From the NCBI GenBank assembly GCA_016926925.1, contig JAFGNQ010000349.1, positions 1 through 21,221 on the forward strand: a stretch of DNA of 21,221 bases, read 5' to 3'. A program made the position numbers and the translations under genes. The DNA comes from Candidatus Aminicenantota bacterium (GTDB lineage Bacteria > Acidobacteriota > Aminicenantia > Aminicenantales > Aminicenantaceae). The notes beneath the pieces are model-generated. The model did no database searches. It was not told the DNA's origin and saw nothing but the letters and a program-made list of their open reading frames with translations. Positions 1-7,274 of this stretch are shown here, piece by piece. Each line of letters opens with the position of its first letter. Within the stretch, counting starts at the first letter, position 1.

Positions 1-204
1 AAAAGAGTAAGTTACGGAGCTGGAAGATCGATGCCCATGGGCTATCAACTTGAGGACAAACGAAGAGGAATTTACGTCGTTTCTCATACGTGGAATTATT
101 CTCTTCACCAAATGATGAACATTGCAGAACAGGAAGTCAGATCCCTCAACAACCCGGACGGAGTCAAATCTTGCTTCGAACGCAATAATAGAGAGAGAGG
201 ATGA
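1..204 (+). CDS. C-terminal fragment of an unidentified protein upstream of rpsA
   Basis: Frame 1 is open from the window edge to a TGA at 202-204, giving about 67 codons of a truncated C-terminus with mixed hydrophobic and charged residues, including GIYVVSHTWNYSLHQMMN. The stop lies 4 bases before the rpsA ATG, and the purine-rich rpsA ribosome binding site (about 191-200) falls inside its last codons, which is typical of an operon junction. I do not recognise the family. Genes often found before rpsA, such as cmk, ispH or an acyltransferase, are not evident in this short tail. It could be a chance open frame, but the close junction favours a real gene. Confidence 0.45.
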   Translation, partial: KRVSYGAGRSMPMGYQLEDKRRGIYVVSHTWNYSLHQMMNIAEQEVRSLNNPDGVKSCFERNNRERG

Positions 205-208
205 TCCC

Positions 209-1978
209 ATGTCAGAAGTAATAAAAAAATTAAAAAAGGATGATAAGATATCTTCAGAAGAATACGAAAACCTGCTTGAGCAATATCAATTCAGCGCAAA
301 GGAGCTCAGTCCGGGAAAGCTGCTCAAAGGGAAAGTGATCAAGGTGACGCCGTCGCATGTTCTGGTGGATGTGGGCTCTAAATCCGAAGGAATCATCCCT
401 TTAGATGAATTCGGGGACACAAAGGATCTCAATACGCTGAATCCCGATGATGAGATAGAAGCGATTCTGATCAGAAGCAACTTGGAAGAGGGCTACCTGC
501 TTCTCTCGCGAAAGAAAGCCATTGCAGAAAAAGCTCTTGATAACCTCGAGACTGCCTTCATGCGGGACAACTGGATCGTGGGCAAAATCACGGAAAAACT
601 AAAAAACGGCTATAGCGTCAACGTGGGGATCGACACTTTTCTCCCCGATTCACATGCAGATATCCGGCCTGTTAAAAACCCGGAAAAACTCATCGGGAAC
701 GTATACAAATTCAAGGTTATAAAATTCGACCGCAGATCGGAAAATGCCGTTGTATCGCGCAAACTCCTCCTTCAAGACGAACGAGAGAAGAGAAAAAAAC
801 GTGTTTTCGACCAACTGAGCAAGGGAAAACATCTCAAAGGAAAAGTAAAATCTCTAACAAACTTTGGCGCATTCATTGATTTGGGTGGAATCGAAGGACT
901 GCTTCACATATCCGATATGTCCTGGGGAAAAATCAATCATCCCTCTGAGCTTTTAGAACAGGGACAGGAAGTGGAGGTCATTGTCCTCGACTTTGATGAG
1001 AAAGAAGAAAAGATATCCCTGGGCTATAAACAGCTCTCCCCGGATCCCTGGCAGGACATCGATTCAAAATATCAAACAGGCCAGAAAATCGCAGGAAAGG
1101 TTGTGAGTTTGACGGACTTCGGCGCATTTGTCGAGCTTGAAGAGGGAGTCGAAGGATTGGTCCATATCTCAGACTTGACTTGGTCGCGCAAACTTGTCCA
1201 TCCTAAAAAGATTCTGTCTGTCGGCGAGGATGTGACGGTGTCTATTCTGGACTTGAACTCCTCGACCAAACGCATATCTTTAGGACTCAAGCAAGTCAAT
1301 CCTCATCCCCTCGAGGTCTTCAAAGAAAAATACAGCCCGGGATCCAGGATAAAAGGGACAATTACCAGCATCACGGATTTCGGAGCGTTTATGGAAGTCG
1401 AAAAAGGAATAGAAGGCTTGATTCATATATCCGACATCAGCTGGGAAAAAATCAAACATCCTTCGGATAAGCTGAAAATCGGAGAAGAAGTCGAGGCCGT
1501 TGTTCTGAACATCGATGTAAAAAAACAAAAACTTTCTCTTGGAATCAAACAGCTTGAGGGAGATATCTGGGAGGATTTCTTCAACCGCCAGAAAACAGGA
1601 GATTTGGTGAACGTCAAGGTAGTGCGGATAGCGAGCTTCGGTCTGTTCGTGGAAATCACTCCTGGGATCGAAGGAGTCGTTTTTCTCTCGGAGCTTGATG
1701 AAAAAAAGATAGATGATCCGGCTGAGTCTTTCACTCTAGGCGAAAAAAGGCTGGCAAAAATAATTAAGCTGAACCAAAAAGAAAACAAGATATCGCTGAG
1801 TTTCAAACAAGCCCAGGTTGAGTTGCAGAAAATGGAATATCAAAAGTTTGTCAGAAGCCAGAACGACAGACACACACTCGGAGATATCATGAAAGACCAA
1901 CTCAAGAATATCAAAACACCCCTTAAATCCCCGAATAAAAAAGCGGCAAAAAAGGAGAAAAAAGATGATAAAAGCTGA
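209..1978 (+). CDS. rpsA: 30S ribosomal protein S1, six S1 domains
   Basis: Ribosomal protein S1, the mRNA-binding protein of the small subunit that helps place structured or weakly Shine-Dalgarno-led messages on the ribosome. The 589-residue product carries six S1/OB repeats at about residues 36-103, 119-186, 207-273, 292-360, 377-446 and 463-532. Repeats 3-5 are the most canonical, each with an FGAF core followed by EGL(L/V/I)HISD. Repeats 1 and 2 are divergent, as is usual for the ribosome-binding half of S1, and the C-terminus is lysine-rich. The frame could open at a TTG at 122, but that would add an unrelated N-terminus overlapping the upstream gene. The ATG at 209 has a GAGAGAGG element about 8 bases upstream and gives the usual acidic/lysine start. 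The stop overlaps the HU start by 14 bases. Confidence 0.95.
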   Translation: MSEVIKKLKKDDKISSEEYENLLEQYQFSAKELSPGKLLKGKVIKVTPSHVLVDVGSKSEGIIPLDEFGDTKDLNTLNPDDEIEAILIRSNLEEGYLLLSRKKAIAEKALDNLETAFMRDNWIVGKITEKLKNGYSVNVGIDTFLPDSHADIRPVKNPEKLIGNVYKFKVIKFDRRSENAVVSRKLLLQDEREKRKKRVFDQLSKGKHLKGKVKSLTNFGAFIDLGGIEGLLHISDMSWGKINHPSELLEQGQEVEVIVLDFDEKEEKISLGYKQLSPDPWQDIDSKYQTGQKIAGKVVSLTDFGAFVELEEGVEGLVHISDLTWSRKLVHPKKILSVGEDVTVSILDLNSSTKRISLGLKQVNPHPLEVFKEKYSPGSRIKGTITSITDFGAFMEVEKGIEGLIHISDISWEKIKHPSDKLKIGEEVEAVVLNIDVKKQKLSLGIKQLEGDIWEDFFNRQKTGDLVNVKVVRIASFGLFVEITPGIEGVVFLSELDEKKIDDPAESFTLGEKRLAKIIKLNQKENKISLSFKQAQVELQKMEYQKFVRSQNDRHTLGDIMKDQLKNIKTPLKSPNKKAAKKEKKDDKS

Positions 1979-2240
1979 CCTCATAAACAAAATTGCTAAA
2001 GAAATGGACATATCCAAGCAAGAGGCGGAAACAGGTGTGAACCTCTTTTTTCAGACCATCAAAGAAGCTCTTGAAAGGGGAGAGGAAATCGAATTGAGAG
2101 GTTTCGGGAGCTTCCGATTTCGAAAGAGACAAGCCCGCTCGGGACGCAATCCACGCACAGGAGATCCCGTTAAGGTTCCCCCCAAAAAAGTATTGTATTT
2201 CAAACCGAGCAAGCTCCTTAAAATGATCATCAACAAGTAA
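1965..2240 (+). CDS. HU/IHF-family DNA-binding protein
   Basis: Small nucleoid protein of the HU/IHF family, 91 residues, the normal size. It binds and bends DNA as a dimer. The N-terminal helices (MIKADLINKIAKEM) are followed by the family signature GFGSFRFRKRQARSGRNP at about residues 46-63 and a KVLYFKPSKLLK C-terminus. The proline that intercalates into DNA sits in the RNPRTGDP arm. The ATG lies inside the last codons of rpsA and overlaps it by 14 bases, with the purine-rich AAAAAAGGAGAAAAAAG of rpsA serving as ribosome binding site. Translation is therefore probably coupled to rpsA. HU cannot be told from an IHF subunit by reading alone. Confidence 0.93.
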   Translation: MIKADLINKIAKEMDISKQEAETGVNLFFQTIKEALERGEEIELRGFGSFRFRKRQARSGRNPRTGDPVKVPPKKVLYFKPSKLLKMIINK

Positions 2241-2728
2241 TGAAGTACATTACTGCGCCATGGCGAAAAGAATACGTCCGCAAAGCCTTTAAAATGACTG
2301 AATGCATTTTCTGCCGTGCCCTTCGCCTCGAAAGAGATGGAGAGGCTTTTATCCTCTATCGCGGAGATTACAACTTTCTCATTTTAAACAGATATCCCTA
2401 CACTCCGGGTCACTTGATGATCGCTCCGTATGAGCATTTGGATTCCATCGAAAGGGCGGATAAGAGGGCTACGGATGAAATGATCGATCTGCTTAAGAAC
2501 AGCTTGAAAGTTCTGAGGGAAACCTACCATCCCCATGGTTTCAATACTGGCATGAACATAGGACACAGCGCCGGCGCCGGTGTCGCCGATCACTACCACC
2601 TTCATGTCATACCGAGATGGACCGGGGATGCCAATTTCATGCCCTTGATCGGAAAAACGAAAGTGGTTATCGAAGATATCCAATCGACCTACGATAAACT
2701 TCTGCCATCCTTCCGAAGGCATGAATAG
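2240..2728 (+). CDS. HIT-family nucleotide hydrolase/phosphorylase
   Basis: Histidine-triad family protein, 162 residues. This family cleaves nucleoside phosphoramidates or dinucleoside polyphosphates such as Ap4A. The triad HYHLHV is at residues 118-123 (His118, His120, His122), the N-terminus has the APWRKEYV motif typical of the Ap4A-phosphorylase-like branch, and CIFC at 22-25 is the usual zinc pair of that branch. The ATG reuses the final A of the HU stop codon (TAATG), so it sits in the rpsA-HU transcript. The alternative ATG at codon 19 would remove the APWR motif, so I keep the first. The exact substrate cannot be read from sequence. Confidence 0.9.
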   Translation: MKYITAPWRKEYVRKAFKMTECIFCRALRLERDGEAFILYRGDYNFLILNRYPYTPGHLMIAPYEHLDSIERADKRATDEMIDLLKNSLKVLRETYHPHGFNTGMNIGHSAGAGVADHYHLHVIPRWTGDANFMPLIGKTKVVIEDIQSTYDKLLPSFRRHE

Positions 2729-2733
2729 GACGG

Positions 2734-2756
2734 CCCCTGCAAGTTTGAGGGGTTTT
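2734..2756 (+). terminator. Weak terminator-like hairpin after the HIT gene
   Basis: CCCCT (2734-2738) pairs with AGGGG (2748-2752) around a 9-base loop and is followed by TTTT (2753-2756), six bases past the HIT stop. The stem is short and the U tract brief, so it would be a weak terminator at most. The position before a 180-bp gap makes it plausible as the end of the rpsA-HU-HIT transcript. Confidence 0.35.
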
Positions 2757-2940
2757 CCAACAAGAGATCATTACAGTATGAATTGTATCCAATAAGATAA
2801 GAAGAATACGAGAATGCGCGACCTTAAGGAATCCATATTCAGCCTGTTCCTCGATCAATTCCGGATATTGAATCGGAAGCGTCGACAGGACGTCAAATGA
2901 GTCATTCTCCTGTGAAAAATGGATTGATGAGGAAGGAAAC

Positions 2941-4086
2941 ATGAATTTTGAAATGACGGAAGACCAGCTTTTGCTAAGGGAGATGATCAGAGACTTTGCC
3001 CGGAATGAAATTTCGCCCCATGTCAAAACATTGGAGGAACAACATAAATTTCCGCACGAAATTCTCCAAAAACTCGGAGAATTGGGCATTCTGGGCATGT
3101 CGGTTCCCGCCGAATACGGAGGTTCAAAAACAGACAACGTATCCCTGTCCATCGCCATTGAAGAACTGGCCCGAGTTTTCCCCTCACTGGCCGTGATCAT
3201 CTCAGTCCATTGCTCTCTCTTTTGTTTCGCGATCAATCGATTCGGAACCGAAGCTCAAAAAAAGGAATATCTACCCAAAGCTGCCACCGGTCAAATCATC
3301 GGTGCCTTCAGCTTGACTGAGCCGGAAGCCGGTTCGGATGCCACCAATTTAAAGACCAAATCCGAGAAAAAAGGGAACGGCTTCGTGTTGAACGGAACAA
3401 AAAGTTGGGTGACAACAGGATATGATTCAGGTGCTCTCATATTGATGACGGCTTCGGAAACTTCCAGTGCTGGAAAAAAGAGGTTGAACGCCTTCATACT
3501 AGACAAAAATACTCCCGGACTCTCGGTTTCCAAGATTGAAGAGAAAATGGGACTGCACGCTTCACCCACGGCAGAAATCGTTCTCGAAAATTGCAGAGTT
3601 CCGGCAGCCCAGCTCTTAGGCGAAGAGGGAAAAGGAGCTTCCATCGCCTTCCAATGTCTGGACAGTTCACGGATAGGCATTGCCGCACAATCCGTAGGAG
3701 TATCCCAAAGAGCTCTCGATGAAGCTGTGAAATATGCCAAACAGCGCGAAGCTTTTGGTCGTAAGATTCATGACTTCCAAGCTATTCAATTCATGATAGC
3801 GGATATGTCCACTCAACTCGATGCCGCTCGATTGCTCACCTACAGAGCGGCAAACCTCAGCGGCCATGGCAAACCCTTCGGCAAAGAATCGGCCATGGCC
3901 AAGCTCTATGCCTCTGAAGCGGCAAACAGGATAGCCTCCCTTTCTCTTCAAATCCACGGAGGCTACGGCTATTCCAAGGAGTTTTTTATCGAGCAACTCT
4001 ACAGAGATGCGCGTGTTTTGGCTATCTACGAAGGAACATCAGAAGTGCAGAGACTCGTCATCGCTCGGCATTTGCTCAAGCAATAA
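2941..4086 (+). CDS. Acyl-CoA dehydrogenase (butyryl/short-chain type)
   Basis: FAD-dependent acyl-CoA dehydrogenase that introduces the alpha-beta double bond in acyl-CoA and passes electrons to an electron-transfer flavoprotein. Its 381 residues are the standard length for short/medium-chain enzymes. The N-terminal helical domain is followed by the FAD/substrate motif AFSLTEPEAGSD at about 122-133, NGTKSWVTTG at 151-160, and a C-terminal helical domain ending IYEGTSEVQRLVIARHLL. The glutamate at 364 in that last motif is the catalytic base position of the short-chain enzymes. The start is backed by GAGGAAGG about 5 bases upstream. No etfAB or thiolase gene adjoins it here, so chain length and pathway (beta-oxidation, branched-chain amino acid degradation or butyrate metabolism) are not settled. 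Confidence 0.93.
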   Translation: MNFEMTEDQLLLREMIRDFARNEISPHVKTLEEQHKFPHEILQKLGELGILGMSVPAEYGGSKTDNVSLSIAIEELARVFPSLAVIISVHCSLFCFAINRFGTEAQKKEYLPKAATGQIIGAFSLTEPEAGSDATNLKTKSEKKGNGFVLNGTKSWVTTGYDSGALILMTASETSSAGKKRLNAFILDKNTPGLSVSKIEEKMGLHASPTAEIVLENCRVPAAQLLGEEGKGASIAFQCLDSSRIGIAAQSVGVSQRALDEAVKYAKQREAFGRKIHDFQAIQFMIADMSTQLDAARLLTYRAANLSGHGKPFGKESAMAKLYASEAANRIASLSLQIHGGYGYSKEFFIEQLYRDARVLAIYEGTSEVQRLVIARHLLKQ

Positions 4087-4204
4087 CGAATACGCCCGGG
4101 AGGCCGGTAATGACACTCGGGTTGACACTTTCGGCGGCAATAAAGGTTATAACAATAGACCGGGATTGAAATCGCCGAACGAATCAAGATAACGAGGTAG
4201 TAAT

Positions 4205-6139
4205 ATGCTGAAAACAATGCGAAAGAACTTGAAATCACTGGCGCCGACTTTATGGTTCGTCATAGCGGCATTCATAATATCCATCTTTGCCGTATGGGGA
4301 GGAGCCGGACGCTTGGGTGAAGGGCGCAACTCGAATACGATTGCATCCGTAGGAAAGGAAAAGATTTCAACCGATCTTTATGTTCTCAATCTCAGGCAGC
4401 GTATTGAATCCGTTCAAAAACAGTTTAAAGAATTGGACAGTAAATTCATCCAGCAACTCAATATACCGCAGCAGGTGCTGGAACAAATGATACAGCAATC
4501 CCTGCTTCTTCAAGCCTCACATGAGTTGGGATTGCGCGTATCCAACCAAGAAATCCTGGAGAAAATCAAAAGCTATCCCGTCTTCCAAAAAGACGGGGAA
4601 TTCATCGGATTCGAAGAATACAAAAGGATTCTGGAATGGAATAGGATCGCCATAGCGGATTTCGAGAAGGGTCTCAGGAGCGAAATCCTGCTGGAGAAAA
4701 CAGTCCAGGTTCTTACCTCAGGAGTATCCATCACCGAGGACGAACTTTGGGAGAATTATAAGATCGGCAATGAAACCGCCAGGATTGAATACATACCGCT
4801 CGAAACGAAGAATATCGAAATCCAGACGGAATTCTCGGCTGATTCTATTCAAGAGTTCTTCGATAAGCACCGGGATGACTACCGCATTCCTGAAAAGAGA
4901 GAGGCCAGCTATGTCTTCTTTAACTCCGACGCTTTCAAGAAGGAAGTCGTGCTCGCGGATAAGGAAATCGAAGCATATTATAAAGACAACACCTCTCAAT
5001 TTACCGACCCTGAAAAAGTGAGAGTGAGCAGAATCTTCCTGCCTTTAGAAGACAAAGACAGAGAGTTGATTGAATCTGAGATGAAAAACATCCAGCAAAG
5101 AATTGCTGACGGAGATGATTTCGGACATCTGGCTAAAATCTATTCCAAAGACACCAAAGCAGGGGAATCCGGAGACTGGGGCCTTTTTGAATGGCAGTCG
5201 CTGACACCTCTCGAAAAAGAAAAAATCTCCGCCCTAGCCGAAGGAGAAGTCTCCAAACCGATTGAGCTCGAAGACGGATTCGCGTTGGTGAAAGTTACCG
5301 AAAAGTCACCTGAGATCCAGAAGCCTCTCGAACAGGTCCACGATCAAGTCCAAACGATTCTTAAAGACCAAAAAGCCCGGGAAATCATCGATAAAAAGGT
5401 GGCACAACTCGAAAAAAGCGCCCGCAAGGAAAAAAGCCTGGAGGTCGCAGCCAAGAGATTCGGATACGAGATCAAATCATCCGGTCTGGTAAAAGAAGGC
5501 GAATCCATCGATGAAGAAATCGATCCTTCCGGTTCAATCAGCACAGCGCTCTTCAGCCTGAAAGAAAATGAAGTCTCATCCCCTCTTTACACATACAAGG
5601 GTATCGGCCTGGCCGAACTCCGAAAAATAGAAGCGCCACGTCAAGCCGAACTCGAAGAAGTCACCGAAGATGTCCAAGCGGACCTCGCAGCAGAGAGGAA
5701 AAAGCAGGTAGCTTTCGAAAGGATCACGAAGATCAAAACTGAGCTTTCCAAAAAATCTTTTGAAACAATCGCTGAGGAGAATAACCTGGAATACAAAACC
5801 GTCGAGGAGCACAAGAGGAACCAGTACCTGGGTGTCATCGGAGAAAATGCAGATATCGACAGGTTGGTTTTTTCTCTGCCGCTGAATGAAGTCAGCGATC
5901 CGGTCGCATTCACCGACGGCTATGCCTTGATCCGGGTTCTCAGCAGGAAAGAGGTGACTCGAGAGGACTTTCAAAAGAACCTGGAAGCTGAGAGAGAAAG
6001 CCAGCTCGAAATGAAGAAAAACAAGCTGTTCGCATCGTGGATGTCACAACTCCGGAAAGATATGGGAGTCAAAATCCGATACGATACCTTTCTGAAAATC
6101 AATTCGGACATCCTCTCCAGATTCACTCGCAGCGAGTAA
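4205..6139 (+). CDS. PpiD/SurA-type membrane-anchored peptidyl-prolyl isomerase chaperone
   Basis: Inner-membrane-anchored periplasmic folding factor resembling PpiD, 644 residues. A short basic N-terminus precedes one transmembrane segment at about 13-31, and the remainder would face the periplasm. A SurA/PpiD N-terminal helical domain spans roughly 45-185, with a parvulin-type domain at about 271-366 (GDDFGHLAKIYSKD, then GESGDWGLFEW). The C-terminus is long, charged and helix-rich with a second parvulin-like tail. The first parvulin histidine (usually A-S-H-I-L) is Arg276 here (VSRIFL), so isomerase activity may be weak or absent, as in E. coli PpiD. The start is backed by GAGG at 4194-4197, seven bases upstream. 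The gene ends 7 bp from the convergent acyltransferase. Confidence 0.85.
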   Translation: MLKTMRKNLKSLAPTLWFVIAAFIISIFAVWGGAGRLGEGRNSNTIASVGKEKISTDLYVLNLRQRIESVQKQFKELDSKFIQQLNIPQQVLEQMIQQSLLLQASHELGLRVSNQEILEKIKSYPVFQKDGEFIGFEEYKRILEWNRIAIADFEKGLRSEILLEKTVQVLTSGVSITEDELWENYKIGNETARIEYIPLETKNIEIQTEFSADSIQEFFDKHRDDYRIPEKREASYVFFNSDAFKKEVVLADKEIEAYYKDNTSQFTDPEKVRVSRIFLPLEDKDRELIESEMKNIQQRIADGDDFGHLAKIYSKDTKAGESGDWGLFEWQSLTPLEKEKISALAEGEVSKPIELEDGFALVKVTEKSPEIQKPLEQVHDQVQTILKDQKAREIIDKKVAQLEKSARKEKSLEVAAKRFGYEIKSSGLVKEGESIDEEIDPSGSISTALFSLKENEVSSPLYTYKGIGLAELRKIEAPRQAELEEVTEDVQADLAAERKKQVAFERITKIKTELSKKSFETIAEENNLEYKTVEEHKRNQYLGVIGENADIDRLVFSLPLNEVSDPVAFTDGYALIRVLSRKEVTREDFQKNLEAERESQLEMKKNKLFASWMSQLRKDMGVKIRYDTFLKINSDILSRFTRSE

Positions 6140-6143
6140 TCAG

Positions 6144-6163
6144 AGATCATTTTTTAATGATCT
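6144..6163. terminator. Perfect hairpin across the convergent ppiD-like/acyltransferase junction
   Basis: AGATCATT (6144-6151) and AATGATCT (6156-6163) are perfect complements around a TTTT loop. The structure spans the 7-bp gap and the last codons of the minus-strand gene. On the plus strand it is followed by an A tract rather than a T tract, so it is not a textbook intrinsic terminator. It may still stop or protect either transcript 3' end. Confidence 0.35.
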
Positions 6164-6905
6164 GAAAAAAAAGGGAATTGACTTTTTTTTCGAGAGCTCT
6201 TCGAAAATTTTCCACAGATTCATTGAAACCTTCTCTCAAGTAATCCGTGGCGTACATCGGCTCACCGACATTCACCCCGATCTTCGCCGGAAAAAAGAGA
6301 GGCAAATGCGTTCCGAAAATGGCCATCGGAATCACGGGCACTCTTAAGCCTTCATTTTTGTACAGATTGTAAGAGATGATGGCCGCTCCTCTCCTGAAAG
6401 GACTCACATAGGGATTGGGATCGTTCTTCATAACACGCCCTCTTCCTTGAAGCGTAATAAGGGCTCTCCCAGCTTTGACCGTTTCCTGGCAATTTAGAAT
6501 GGCATCCCTTTTGCTGGAATAAAGATCCACTGGGACCGTTCCTATTTTTTTTACGGTCCTCGTGACAAAATCGATAAACGGAAGCTTTACAGGTTTAAGG
6601 AGCGCATTCATGAGAAGGCCGACCTCCTTGAAGTGCCTTCTGAGGTGTTTTTTTATGAGGTAATCGAATTCATTTTTTTCGAATATCATTTTGTTTGCCG
6701 TGAACACGAAGGGCCGCGGAATCAACTCATAGATCGTCGCGATATCTTTGAAGGTTCCAATGTGATTGCCGGTGATTATGGTAGGTCCTTTTGGGATGAA
6801 ATTTTCCGTGCCTTCCGCAAAAATTTTTTTTCCTGTCAGAACAAACCGTGACCATCTGCTGAAAACAGGCCGCAATTTTTCGAATTCTTCTTCAAAACCA
6901 GCCAT
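6147..6905 (-). CDS. PlsC-like 1-acylglycerol-3-phosphate acyltransferase family protein
   Basis: Glycerophospholipid acyltransferase-fold protein, 252 residues from the ATG at 6905. Family members transfer acyl chains to lysophosphatidate or related acceptors at the inner membrane. Recognisable blocks are TIITGNH at 42-48, IGTVPVD at 121-127, a basic FRRGAA segment at 170-175 and VPVIPMAIFGT at 189-199, in family order. The catalytic block is NHIGTFKD, with five residues between His48 and Asp54 instead of four, and the usual PEGTRS block reads LQGRGRV at 152-158. Substrate binding may therefore differ from canonical PlsC. The frame could open at a TTG at 6956, but that codon lies in a good -35 element. 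The ATG at 6905 has AGGAA six bases upstream. Confidence 0.72.
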   Translation of the reverse strand: MAGFEEEFEKLRPVFSRWSRFVLTGKKIFAEGTENFIPKGPTIITGNHIGTFKDIATIYELIPRPFVFTANKMIFEKNEFDYLIKKHLRRHFKEVGLLMNALLKPVKLPFIDFVTRTVKKIGTVPVDLYSSKRDAILNCQETVKAGRALITLQGRGRVMKNDPNPYVSPFRRGAAIISYNLYKNEGLRVPVIPMAIFGTHLPLFFPAKIGVNVGEPMYATDYLREGFNESVENFRRALEKKVNSLFFQIIKK

Positions 6906-6927
6906 TTCATTTCCTGAAGAGACGGCT

Positions 6928-6956
6928 ATTGTATCGAAATTCGGGAAAAAGTTCAA
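6928..6956 (-). promoter_or_regulatory. Sigma-70-type promoter of the PlsC-like gene
   Basis: On the minus strand TTGAAC (6951-6956) and TACAAT (6928-6933) are separated by 17 bases. The predicted start of transcription is about 15-20 bases before the ATG at 6905, leaving just enough leader for the AGGAA ribosome binding site. Confidence 0.55.
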
Positions 6957-7196
6957 AACGTGGGAACCTGAAAGTATGCATTCCCTGATCCATATTAGTC
7001 TGAGAGGCGAGCTATCGAGCCCCCCTTAGTGTGCGGATACCTCCATGTTTCCGAGATACTTTCAAATCAAAGGGCAAGAGTCATTTCTCATTTCCCTCCC
7101 ACTTCTATGCGGCTCAACCGACTGCAGCACGCTCATCTTCCCCATCACGATGGCCCAATCATGGAAACAGAAGCGCACACTCCATATTCTCCCTGC

Positions 7197-7225
7197 TTGC
7201 AAAGAAAAGAGAGCCATGATATTTT
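7197..7225 (+). promoter_or_regulatory. Candidate promoter of the iadA-nhaC pair
   Basis: TTGCAA (7197-7202) and TATTTT (7220-7225) are 17 bases apart, each matching four of six consensus positions. Transcription would begin about 40 bases before the iadA ATG. Confidence 0.35.
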
Positions 7226-7274
7226 AGCTATTCCATTCATTTCTCAAAACAAGTGAAAATAGCAGGAGACAAGC

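Larger units (their letters stand above)
6906..7274. other. 369-bp divergent intergenic region
   Basis: This gap separates the divergently transcribed acyltransferase (-) and isoaspartyl dipeptidase (+). It holds a promoter candidate on each strand and a 9-bp inverted repeat, TGAAAGTAT at 6969-6977 and ATACTTTCA at 7056-7064. Short open frames within it (for example 7029-7256) have proline-, histidine- and serine-rich translations, overlap each other in several frames and lack ribosome binding sites. I see no gene there. Confidence 0.6.

Noticed and set aside
2814..2900. Possible 28-residue ORF (MRDLKESIFSLF...) between the HIT and acyl-CoA dehydrogenase genes
   Set aside because: Too short to judge and only a weak ribosome binding site. 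There is no support beyond an ATG and a stop.
4122..4153. TTGACA ... TATAAC as a promoter for the ppiD-like gene
   Set aside because: Both hexamers are good but the spacing is 20 bases, too long for a normal sigma-70 promoter. No better-spaced -10 was found.
7029..7256. Plus-strand open frames of 60-75 codons in three overlapping frames
   Set aside because: Translations are low-complexity with no family match, no ribosome binding site is present, and the stretch contains the likely iadA promoter.
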